A stretch of DNA of 64,000 nucleotides from CAZGOM01 sp964542875. Its GTDB lineage: Bacteria; Planctomycetota; Phycisphaerae; Phycisphaerales; Phycisphaeraceae. The DNA is taken from positions 5,525-69,524 of the forward strand of contig CAZIWA010000014.1 in NCBI GenBank assembly GCA_964542875.1, read 5' to 3'. Below, piece by piece: positions 17,528-25,262 of this stretch (positions are counted from its first letter, which is position 1; the number at the start of each line of letters is the position of its first letter). The translations under genes were made by a program, and so were the position numbers. The notes under the pieces are model-generated. The model was not told the DNA's origin. It ran no database searches and worked only from the letters and a program-made list of their open reading frames with translations.

Positions 17528-17763
17528 GGCGGCACGGCTCTGCAAAAAAACTGGGGATGGAAGAATCTCCGACACGTCCACTGAGTGTCGTCGCAAGCGC
17601 CGGCGATAAACACCGGGTGATCCCCACTGGCCTCTACGGGAAATCTCCTCATGGCCTCGTGCGCAGTCACCTGATTGAGCCCCATCCCCTTTCGCCGGAC
17701 ACTGGTTTGTAGCAGCCAGCCTCCTGCGGCTTACCTCAGTGGCATCATCTGAAAGGATCTCCC

Positions 17764-18591
17764 ATGCGGGCAATCTGGAAAGGCTCCATCAGCTTCGGGC
17801 TTGTCTCCATCCCGATCTCTCTCTACCCCGTCGCCCAGCACGATGAACTCAAGTTCCGCATGCTGCGCGCCTCAGACCTGAGCCCCATTAACTACAAGCG
17901 CGTTGCCGAAGCCGACGGCAAGGAAGTCCCCTGGGCCAACATCGTTAAAGGTTACGAATATGAAAAGGGGAAATTCATCGTCCTGCGCGAGGAAGACTTC
18001 GCCCGTGTCGATGTGGAAGCCACGCAGACCGTAGACATCATGCACTTCATCAAAGCTTCAGAGCTCAACCCCCTTCTCTTCTACAAGCCCTACTGCATGG
18101 AAGTCGGCAAAGGCGGAGACCGGCCCTACGCCCTGCTCTGCGAAGCACTCAGCAAATCCCAAAAAGTGGCCATCGCCAAAGTCGTCATCAAAACCCGGCA
18201 ATACCTCGCCGCCATCAAGCCGCAGGACAACGCACTCATCCTGGAACTCATGCACTTTCCCGATGAACTCCAGAACCCAGCCGACTTCAAACTCCCCGCT
18301 CAAAAGACCATCGCCAAACCTGAGATGAACATGGCCATGCAGCTCATCGACAGCATGACCACCAAGTGGAACCCTGATGACTATCAGGACGACTACCACC
18401 AGGCCGTAGAAAAAATGATCGAAGAAAAAGTCGCTCACGAAGAAAAAGGCGCCAAGCTTCCCCCCGTCAAGAAGCCAAAGAAAACCAAGGCCCCCACCGA
18501 TCTGGTCGCCGTGCTCCAGCAGAGCCTCAAGGAGCGCAAAACGCGCCCCACTCCTCATGCTTCTGCCCGGGCCAGCCATCGGCTCCATTAA
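17764..18591 (+). CDS. ku: Ku protein, non-homologous end joining
   Basis: MRAIWKGSISFGLVSIPISLYP is the canonical bacterial Ku opening. The 275-aa product shows 'HDELKFRMLR', 'VPWANIVKGYEYEKGKFIVL' and 'EMNMAMQLIDSMTTKWNPDDYQDDY', all Ku core features, plus a Lys-rich C-terminal tail (about 225-275) that in bacterial Ku contacts DNA and LigD. It homodimerises on double-strand ends and recruits LigD. The ribosome site is GAAAGGATC. It is the first gene of an operon with a DUF6766 protein and the two LigD parts. Confidence 0.96.
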   Translation: MRAIWKGSISFGLVSIPISLYPVAQHDELKFRMLRASDLSPINYKRVAEADGKEVPWANIVKGYEYEKGKFIVLREEDFARVDVEATQTVDIMHFIKASELNPLLFYKPYCMEVGKGGDRPYALLCEALSKSQKVAIAKVVIKTRQYLAAIKPQDNALILELMHFPDELQNPADFKLPAQKTIAKPEMNMAMQLIDSMTTKWNPDDYQDDYHQAVEKMIEEKVAHEEKGAKLPPVKKPKKTKAPTDLVAVLQQSLKERKTRPTPHASARASHRLH

Positions 18592-18619
18592 CCGTCTTCC
18601 ACTCCCCCAAAGGCCCGCC

Positions 18620-19267
18620 ATGACGCGCAAATTCTTCCATGACAACGGCCTTTCTATCGCTGTTCTGGGGCTTTTCGTCCTTTTTTTCCTCGGCCAGACC
18701 TGGGTCGGCTGGATCGACTTCAACAACAACCAGGTCGACCATCATCACCCGCAAGTTTCGCTTCCCACTTACCTCACCACAGGCGCTTTCGGTGAAGCGG
18801 TTTTCGAAAACTGGGAAAGTGAATTCCTTCAGATGGGGCTCTATGTCATCCTCACCGCCAAGCTCGTCCAACGCGGCTCCGCCGAGTCCAAAGACCCGTA
18901 TGGCGATGCCATCGATCCCGCACCTCAGCCCGACAGCCCACCTCTCTCCAAAACCTCCGGCTGGCGTTCCTGGTGCTACAGCCACTCCCTCTCCGCAGCC
19001 CTTCTTCTCCTGTTTGCCGTCTCCTTCTTTGGCCACGCCGTCTGCGGCGTTCATCAATACAACGACCAGGCCCTTGAGCACGGTCACCCCGCCGTTGGTG
19101 TGCTGGGCTACATGGCCTCTGCCCGTTTCTGGTTTGAGTCCCTGCAGAATTGGCAAAGTGAATTTCTCGCCATCGCCAGCCTCGTCATCCTTTCCATCTG
19201 GCTTCGTGAAAAAGACTCTCCCGAATCCAAGGGAGTCACCGCACCGCACTCCCAAACCGGCAAGTGA
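18620..19267 (+). CDS. DUF6766 family membrane protein inside the NHEJ operon
   Basis: The 215-aa product has two repeated halves, each with a hydrophobic helix followed by a His-rich loop and an 'ENWESEFLQM' or 'QNWQSEFLAI' motif: 'GLFVLFFLGQTWVGW...DHHHPQVS' (about 17-48) and 'LLLFAVSFFGHAVCGVHQYN...EHGHPAVG' (about 130-166). I recall these as DUF6766 proteins, common near stress genes; function unknown. The gene lies 28 bases after ku and 12 bases before the ligase gene, so it is embedded in the repair operon. AAAGG precedes the ATG at 18620. Confidence 0.8.
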   Translation: MTRKFFHDNGLSIAVLGLFVLFFLGQTWVGWIDFNNNQVDHHHPQVSLPTYLTTGAFGEAVFENWESEFLQMGLYVILTAKLVQRGSAESKDPYGDAIDPAPQPDSPPLSKTSGWRSWCYSHSLSAALLLLFAVSFFGHAVCGVHQYNDQALEHGHPAVGVLGYMASARFWFESLQNWQSEFLAIASLVILSIWLREKDSPESKGVTAPHSQTGK

Positions 19268-19279
19268 CAAGGACGCCCA

Positions 19280-20863
19280 ATGACCCTCAAGCGATACCGG
19301 CAAAAACGAGACTTCACCAAAACCGCCGAACCACCCGGTGTGGTTGATAAGAGCACGCAGGACCGTTTTGTCATTCAAAAGCACGCCGCCTCTCATCTCC
19401 ATTACGACTTCCGCTTACAGGTCAATGGCACCCTCAAATCCTGGGCTGTTCCCAAAGGTATTCCTTATGCCCCGGGTGAGCGCCGGCTGGCCATCGAAGT
19501 GGAAGACCACCCCGTCTCCTACATTCAATTTGAAGGCACCATCCCCAAAGGCCAGTACGGCGGGGGCACCGTCATGGTCTGGGATCAAGGCACCTACCAG
19601 CCCATCGGACCAGACCCCGCAGCCCAGCTCCGCAAAGGCAAACTCCACTTCCATCTCACCGGCACAAAGCTAAACGGCCAATGGCATCTGGTGCGCATGA
19701 GCCAATCCAATCAATGGCTCCTCATCAAAAGCGCTCCCGGCATGCGCCCACTCTCGAAAAAGACCGAGGACACCTCCGCCCTCACCGGCCGCACCATGGC
19801 TCAAATCACTGATGCCGATCCCTCCAAGCCCACAAAACCCGCACTCAAAGCCCCCAAGCCCAAACCATCCCGCGCCCGAAAGCAATCCATCCTGCCCTTT
19901 GTGGAGCCCATGAAAGCCCTCCTGGTCGACGCTCCCCCACCCGGGGACTGGCTGTACGAAATCAAATTCGACGGCTTCCGCGCCCTGGCCTTTAAAAACC
20001 AGGACGCCATCCAGCTCCTCTCCCGCAACAACAAAAACTTTGCCGATCGCTTCCCGGAAGTTATCGACTCCCTCACCCAACTCAACGAGCAGAACATCGT
20101 GCTCGACGGTGAAATCGTCGCCCTCACCCCTGACGGCCACTCCTCTTTCCAGCTCCTTCAGGCCTACCAGCTCGGCGAAGAAAAACCACCCATCTGCTAC
20201 TACGTTTTCGACATCCTCTGGCACGACGGAAAAGACCTCCGCCCACTTCCCCTCCACGAGCGCCGTGCCCTCTTAAAAACCCTTCTCGCCAAACCGCCCG
20301 ACGGCATCCGCTATTCAGACTCGTTCGAGGGTTCCCCGAAAAAACTCCTCAAGCATGCCCAGAAACTCGGCTTGGAAGGCCTCGTTGCCAAGCGACCGGA
20401 CTCCGCCTACGAAACCGGCAAGCGCTCGGGCGCATGGGTGAAATTAAAACTTCTCAACCAGCAGGAATTCGTCATCGGCGGCTTCACCCCACCCTCTGGC
20501 TCACGCAAATACATCGGTGCCCTCACCTTGGGCGTACGCGAAAAGGACAATTGGGTCTTCACCGGGAAAGTCGGCACCGGCTTCACCCAGGCCACCCTCA
20601 AAGCCTTGCACGCCCGGCTCATGCCGCTGGCCACAGACCAATGCCCGTTCTCAAACCTCCCTCAAACCAAGCGATCCCGCTACGGCCAGGCCATCACCGC
20701 CGCAGAGCTCAAACGCTGCCAGTGGGTTAAGCCTCAGCTCGTGGCGCAAATCAAGTTCGCCGGTTGGACACGCGATCAAATGCTCCGTCAACCCGTCTTT
20801 CTGGGCCTGCGTGAAGACAAGCCCGCGATTGAAGTCGTTAAAGAAAAGGCCAAACACCCATGA
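19280..20863 (+). CDS. ligD: LigD: 3'-phosphoesterase plus ATP-dependent DNA ligase domains
   Basis: In the 527-aa product the phosphoesterase domain comes first (about 28-150) with the catalytic set His35, His41, Asp43, Arg45 ('KHAASHLHYDFRL') and His77 ('VEDHPVSY'). After a Pro/Lys-rich linker (about 160-205) the ligase domain has motif I 'YEIKFDGFR' with nucleotidylated Lys228, motif III 'LDGEIV' (Glu277), 'EGLVAKRPDSAYETGKRSG' and 'WVKLK', and a C-terminal OB fold. The polymerase domain usually found in LigD is absent and is encoded by the next gene, which overlaps by four bases (ATGA). It seals ends held by Ku. Confidence 0.95.
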   Translation: MTLKRYRQKRDFTKTAEPPGVVDKSTQDRFVIQKHAASHLHYDFRLQVNGTLKSWAVPKGIPYAPGERRLAIEVEDHPVSYIQFEGTIPKGQYGGGTVMVWDQGTYQPIGPDPAAQLRKGKLHFHLTGTKLNGQWHLVRMSQSNQWLLIKSAPGMRPLSKKTEDTSALTGRTMAQITDADPSKPTKPALKAPKPKPSRARKQSILPFVEPMKALLVDAPPPGDWLYEIKFDGFRALAFKNQDAIQLLSRNNKNFADRFPEVIDSLTQLNEQNIVLDGEIVALTPDGHSSFQLLQAYQLGEEKPPICYYVFDILWHDGKDLRPLPLHERRALLKTLLAKPPDGIRYSDSFEGSPKKLLKHAQKLGLEGLVAKRPDSAYETGKRSGAWVKLKLLNQQEFVIGGFTPPSGSRKYIGALTLGVREKDNWVFTGKVGTGFTQATLKALHARLMPLATDQCPFSNLPQTKRSRYGQAITAAELKRCQWVKPQLVAQIKFAGWTRDQMLRQPVFLGLREDKPAIEVVKEKAKHP

Positions 20864-21795
20864 GCCAATCCACCACACTCGATGTCGACGGCACCCCCGT
20901 TCCCGTCAGCAACCTGCAAAAAGTCCTCTACCCCAAGGCGGGCTTCACCAAGGGCAACGTCATCGACTATTACATTCAGGTCGCCGATGCTCTCCTGCCT
21001 CACCTCAAAGACCGTGCCATCACCCTTAAGCGCTATCCCGACGGCGTCGAAGGCTTTTTCTTCTACGAAAAAAAATGTCCGGCTCACCGCCCCGACTGGA
21101 TCAAAACAACCACCGTTCCGAAAAAAGACGGCGAGATCGATTACTGCGTCCTGGGCGACCTGCCCTCGCTGGTCTGGGCCGCAAACCTCGCAGACCTGGA
21201 GCTTCACACCTTCCTCCACCGTGCCAAGGCCCCGGCGCGCCCAACTGCACTCGCTTTCGATCTTGACCCCGGCGCTCCCGCCGATGTCCTGGCCTGCGCC
21301 AAAGTCGCCACCCTCATCCATGACGCCTTCAAATCCTTAAAACTCGAATCCTTCGTGAAAACCTCCGGCTCCAAAGGCCTTCAGTTGTACGTCCCCCTGA
21401 ACACCCCATCCACTTACGAAAAAACCAAGGAGTGCGCCCACAGCCTTGCCGTTCAACTTGAAAACAAGTTCCCTAAGCTGGTCGTCTCCAACATGCGCAA
21501 AGAGCTTCGCAAAGGAAAAGTCTTCGTGGACTGGAGCCAGAACGACGACCATAAAACCACTGTCTGCGTCTACTCGCTCCGTGCAAAAGACAACCCCACC
21601 GTCTCCACGCCAGTCACGTGGAAGGAACTTCAAACCGCACTCTCCAAGGCCGACCCGGCGCTCCTCACATTCGATTCCAGCCAAGTCATTGCCCGAATCA
21701 AACGCTCCGGCGACCTCTTCGCCCCGGTCCTCACCCTCAAACAAAAACTCCCCTCGCTCCAAGCCTTGGATGCCGCGGTTGCCAAGCTCGCTTAA
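20860..21795 (+). CDS. LigD polymerase/primase domain as a separate protein
   Basis: The 311-aa product is the archaeo-eukaryotic primase-like polymerase of LigD: 'KVLYPKAGFTKGNVIDYY' (about 21-38), 'LKRYPDGVEGFFFYEKKCP' (about 56-74), the metal-binding 'LAFDLDPG' with Asp134 and Asp136, 'SGSKGLQLYVPL' and 'RKGKVFVDWSQN'. It adds nucleotides, preferably ribonucleotides, at broken ends before ligation. Its start overlaps the ligase stop (ATGA), so translation is coupled. The stand-alone form with a ligase/phosphoesterase partner is a split version of the single-chain LigD of Pseudomonas or Mycobacterium. Confidence 0.95.
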   Translation: MSQSTTLDVDGTPVPVSNLQKVLYPKAGFTKGNVIDYYIQVADALLPHLKDRAITLKRYPDGVEGFFFYEKKCPAHRPDWIKTTTVPKKDGEIDYCVLGDLPSLVWAANLADLELHTFLHRAKAPARPTALAFDLDPGAPADVLACAKVATLIHDAFKSLKLESFVKTSGSKGLQLYVPLNTPSTYEKTKECAHSLAVQLENKFPKLVVSNMRKELRKGKVFVDWSQNDDHKTTVCVYSLRAKDNPTVSTPVTWKELQTALSKADPALLTFDSSQVIARIKRSGDLFAPVLTLKQKLPSLQALDAAVAKLA

Positions 21796-21796
21796 C

Positions 21797-22285
21797 TCAT
21801 CCTCGTAACCACGCCGTCCCCAGTTGCGAGCACAAATACTGCGCTGTCAGCCTCACCGGGTCGGAGGTTCGTTTCACAAAAATCGATGCCGCCAGCGGCC
21901 GCGCCGACACCGAAAGCAGTTCATAGCTCATCTCGCTGTCCGGCTTGCTTTGGCACAACGCCACCGGCAATGTCCGGATGACCCGATAAATCAATTGTCG
22001 CTCACTCCGGATATCGCGGCCGGACAAGAACATCATCGTGCAGATCAGATGATTGTGGACGCTCAGTTCACCGATTCTCGCCGACTGCCCCGGTCCGCTG
22101 AGCTTCAAGTGCCATCCTTCAAAGGGCGCCGGCATCTCTCCCTCCCCTGCCCGGATCAGCGCAGCGCATTGTTCCATGGTCTGGGAGTCAAATGGCTCTT
22201 CAGGAAAGTCGATGCAATCCAACAGTCTGCCGTCATGTCCAATCACCACACCGTACATTGAGGTCGGTTTATCGCTGAAACTCAT
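21797..22285 (-). CDS. Unknown protein, paralogue of 8030-8527
   Basis: A 162-aa soluble protein, convergent with the LigD polymerase gene and separated from it by one base. It shares the 'MMFLSGRD..SERQLIY' core and the 'LLSVSARPLAAS' C-terminal block with the product at 8030-8527. A GAAGG site precedes the ATG at 22285. No family is recognised and no membrane segment is seen. Its close packing against the repair operon may leave the two transcripts overlapping at their ends. Confidence 0.72.
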   Translation of the reverse strand: MSFSDKPTSMYGVVIGHDGRLLDCIDFPEEPFDSQTMEQCAALIRAGEGEMPAPFEGWHLKLSGPGQSARIGELSVHNHLICTMMFLSGRDIRSERQLIYRVIRTLPVALCQSKPDSEMSYELLSVSARPLAASIFVKRTSDPVRLTAQYLCSQLGTAWLRG

Positions 22286-22706
22286 AAGGACCTTCGCTTT
22301 GATTCACATGCTCAGGGAACCTCACCGGGCTTCAAAAGGCGTGCCCTCTTTCGACCCGTTTAGGACTTTCCAGAATAGTTTTTCCCTTCGGGTTTCCCAT
22401 CCATGAAATTCCCTCCTTTTCGCGCGGAAAAATCAAAACCATTTCACGGAACATTTCTTACCGCCCATCAGGGATTTTTTTACATGCTGCCGCCTGATCC
22501 CCTGATAGCCGGCCCGCTTACGCGCTTCGGCGGGCAACAGCAATCGCGTCTCCCTTTAAAAACAACCGCCTGCGCCCCTTCTCTGCCCCGCACCCATCCT
22601 CTGAAACCTGTCGTCGCCGTGAGGGATTTCACCGATACCCCGCTCTTTCGATCTTTCCTACTCTGCATTCATACCTGTTGGGGGTTGTTGTTTTATTTCA
22701 GGAACC
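22286..22706. other. Intergenic region upstream of a response regulator, nothing identified
   Basis: The 421 bases between divergent genes should carry both promoters. A possible long-loop pairing (ATCAGGG near 22469 with CCCTGAT near 22499) is the only structure noticed. No small gene or RNA could be supported. Confidence 0.5.
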
Positions 22707-23372
22707 ATGATGACCACCCTCACCCGTCAGACAATCGCACTCGTCGACGATCACCCCATCCTCCGCCAGGGCGTGAAAATGACCCTCGCCATGGAGCCGG
22801 ACCTCCACGTGTGTGGCGAAGCAACCAATATTCAAGACGCCCTGAAAGTCATCGAATCCCAGACACCGGACCTCGTCATAGTCGACATCTGCCTCGACAG
22901 TGAAAACGGGCTGGACCTCGTGAAGTATCTCGCCCAGCACGCTCCGCAAATCAGGATCCTTGTCTACTCCGTTCGCGACGAAGGCATCTACGCACAACGC
23001 GCTCTCCAATACGGCGCCACCGGCTACCTCAGCAAAAACTCCGTCTGCAGTGAGCTGATCTCCGCGGTCCGCTCCGTGCTTCACGGCAAGGTCTACGTCA
23101 GCCCCAACATGTCCCGCAAGCTTCTGGAAAAAATGGTCGGCCCGCGCAAGGCCGCCAGCAGCACCGATGCTCCGCTGGAAAACCTCACTTCACGCGAATT
23201 GGAAGTGTTTGAATACCTCGGCTCCGGGCTCACCAGCGCACAGATCGCCGCGCGGCTGGGCGTTTCCAGCAAAACCGTCGACACCTACAAAGACCATCTC
23301 AAGCGCAAGCTCAACTTAAAGTCCGGGCTGGAGCTTCTTCGCTACGCCATGGCGGTCTCACCCCGCCACTAG
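22707..23372 (+). CDS. NarL/FixJ-family response regulator
   Basis: The 221-aa product has a receiver domain with Asp14/Asp15 ('LVDDHPILRQG'), phospho-acceptor Asp60 ('LVIVDICLDSENG'), switch Ser ('LVYSVRDEG') and Lys ('GYLSKNS'), and a LuxR-type HTH at about 155-215 ('LTSRELEVFEYLGSGLTSAQ', 'RLGVSSKTVDTYKDHLKRKL'). It is a DNA-binding regulator activated by a histidine kinase. No kinase gene is adjacent; the hybrid kinase at 49824-52445 is of the HisKA_3 class that pairs with this type, but a link is speculative. Two ATGs (22707 and 22710) are possible starts. Confidence 0.93.
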   Translation: MMTTLTRQTIALVDDHPILRQGVKMTLAMEPDLHVCGEATNIQDALKVIESQTPDLVIVDICLDSENGLDLVKYLAQHAPQIRILVYSVRDEGIYAQRALQYGATGYLSKNSVCSELISAVRSVLHGKVYVSPNMSRKLLEKMVGPRKAASSTDAPLENLTSRELEVFEYLGSGLTSAQIAARLGVSSKTVDTYKDHLKRKLNLKSGLELLRYAMAVSPRH

Positions 23373-23435
23373 GCGAAATCCCTCTGTCTCGCCTCCCCGG
23401 TTAAGCTCATGGGAGCCAACCCCGGGAGCCCCACT

Positions 23436-24623
23436 GTGAAACTCGACCGTAAATTCTTCCTGAAGGTGATGATCGCCGCGCTTTTGTTCACCGGTGCATC
23501 AGGCATTTTCGCCGTGCTCACCGGCACCTGGCATGTTGTCGGCAAAGTCATGCTTTCCGCTTGCGTAGCCGCCGTCACCGCAGGCATGATGATGCCCATC
23601 GCCGGTTGGGTGGATGACGAAGACACTCGCCCCTCAGGCCTCTGGGGCATTGCCCTGATCATTCTTCAGACCATCTGCTTTCTGGCAGCCATTTGGGTTG
23701 ATTACAGCAACGCGGAGTGGCGGTTCCTCGCCACCGGTTTTATCCTTTTCCCCCTTGGCTGGCCTGCTATCTGGATCATCGCCGCCAAGGGCAATAAACC
23801 CTTCACCCTCGCAAATCTCACCAGCCTCGGCACTCTTGCTCTCAGCAGCCTCGCCTTTATCACGGGCATTTGGTGGCAAAATTTCTTTACGAACACCAGC
23901 ACTTTAGGCGTTCACAAAGACATCGACTGGAACCTCATTGCCTCGGCCTGCACGCTTTACTTTTACGGAATTCTGGCCGCCATTGCCCTCGCCGACTGGA
24001 CCCGGCACGACAAGCACCACTGGCGTTGGGTCGGTCCTGTCGGGGCCCTGATCTCCACAGTGCTGATCCTCGTCGGCATCTGGGCCGGCTCTCAAAAACG
24101 CACGCCCATCCTCGATGTCTCTACCGCTCTTGCACTCTTTGCCGCCCACGCCATGTTCATTATCGGGCTCCAGCTCGGCCCCAATCCCACCAACCGATTC
24201 TTCCGTCTGGGCACCATCCTGATCGCCGGCATCACCATCGCCATGGCCTGCGCCATCTCCATCGCCTCCATTGATGCCCGCATCGCGGATGCTCCGCTGG
24301 TCCGGCTCACCGGCGCGGGCACCATCCTCACCATCTGCTGCACATTGGCGCTAATCATCATCGCACGGCTCAATCGCGGCGTGAATCTGACCGCTCAAGA
24401 CGCCAACGTGATGGATGCGCTCATCGATCTCTTCTGCCCCCGCTGCAAAACCCGTCAATCCCTCAGCGCCGGTGACAGTGCCTGCCATTCCTGCGGCCTG
24501 CGCATCTCCATCAAGATTGAAGAACCCCGCTGCTCCGGCTGCGGTTATCTGCTCTACAAGATCCCCGGTAACACTTGCCCGGATTGCGGCAAGCCCATCA
24601 ATACCCCCGCCCTCGAAGCTTGA
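23436..24623 (+). CDS. Polytopic membrane protein with C-terminal zinc ribbons
   Basis: The GTG at 23436 (GGGAG seven bases upstream) is preferred over the ATG at 23409, which has no ribosome site. About eight to ten hydrophobic helices cover residues 5-310 of 395. The C-terminus has four CxxC pairs, 'CPRCKTR', 'CHSCGLR', 'CSGCGYLLYKIPGNTCPDCG', making two zinc ribbons on the soluble side. This combination recurs in planctomycetes without a known function. It follows the response regulator by 63 bases on the same strand. Confidence 0.78.
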   Translation: MKLDRKFFLKVMIAALLFTGASGIFAVLTGTWHVVGKVMLSACVAAVTAGMMMPIAGWVDDEDTRPSGLWGIALIILQTICFLAAIWVDYSNAEWRFLATGFILFPLGWPAIWIIAAKGNKPFTLANLTSLGTLALSSLAFITGIWWQNFFTNTSTLGVHKDIDWNLIASACTLYFYGILAAIALADWTRHDKHHWRWVGPVGALISTVLILVGIWAGSQKRTPILDVSTALALFAAHAMFIIGLQLGPNPTNRFFRLGTILIAGITIAMACAISIASIDARIADAPLVRLTGAGTILTICCTLALIIIARLNRGVNLTAQDANVMDALIDLFCPRCKTRQSLSAGDSACHSCGLRISIKIEEPRCSGCGYLLYKIPGNTCPDCGKPINTPALEA

Positions 24624-25262
24624 TCCTCTGCTTCACCCCGCCACTTTTGCACACCCCAAAACGCTCTGGCACGCCGCCATAAGTGATATATCAAGATTGT
24701 ATAAAGATGCCTTCCTAACCCCAGCATCCACGCCCATTAGCACGCGCTTTGCATAGGGCCGACCAACCATTCAAGGTTAACAAATATCCCTCAAAACAAG
24801 GGGTAATAATGTACACCCCTGCACTAACACTTGATTTGATTCCCACCCTGGCTCTGGTACTTTCATACCCGGGTTTAACGCTCTGAAAACCCACCTGATT
24901 CCCCGGCCGGGATTGGCCCGGGCGCACCAGGCCAGACGCCGGCGCAAGGCTTCGCACCACGCAAAGCACAACACGCCCGCAGGAAGCCTGCCCAAGCGCC
25001 CAATGCCACCGGCTCTCCCCGCATGGCCCTTTCCGGGGGCCAGACCAGGGAGGGGGCGGGTCGTGAAAGGCCCGTACGCAGCACACCTCTTATCCCACAC
25101 AGGAAACATCCCAAGACTGAGGCTCGGCGCCAGACACCGGCGCCCGGCTTGCCCACGGCCCGCTTCGCGGGGTCATAGGGGTCACACGAGCGTCCCAAAC
25201 CCGGGCCTGATGAAAACTGGCCCACGCAAAAAGTCCGACCGCTCTTTAACCAAGGAGGGCGT
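24624..25262. other. Long intergenic region with many GC-rich hairpins, possible structured RNA
   Basis: The first ~250 bases are A/T-richer. From about 24900 to 25190 the sequence becomes very GC-rich with several self-complementary stretches: TGGCCC..GGGCCA (about 25023-25041), GGCGCC..GGCGCC (about 25124-25142) and CCCGC-TTC-GCGGG (about 25160-25172). An imperfect direct repeat, CCAGACGCCGGCGCAAGGCTT near 24931 and CCAGACACCGGCGCCCGGCTT near 25131, links the two ends. No open frame in it looks like a protein. The strong site AAGGAGG of the SPFH gene ends the region. Confidence 0.4.

Noticed and set aside
24875..25225. Minus-strand frames in the GC-rich intergenic region before the SPFH gene
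   Set aside because: Pro/Gly/Arg/Ala-rich with no domain or start site; better explained by hairpin-rich non-coding DNA.
24624..25262. RNase P RNA, tmRNA or SRP RNA in the long intergenic gap
   Set aside because: I looked for the conserved cores of these RNAs on both strands and did not find them.
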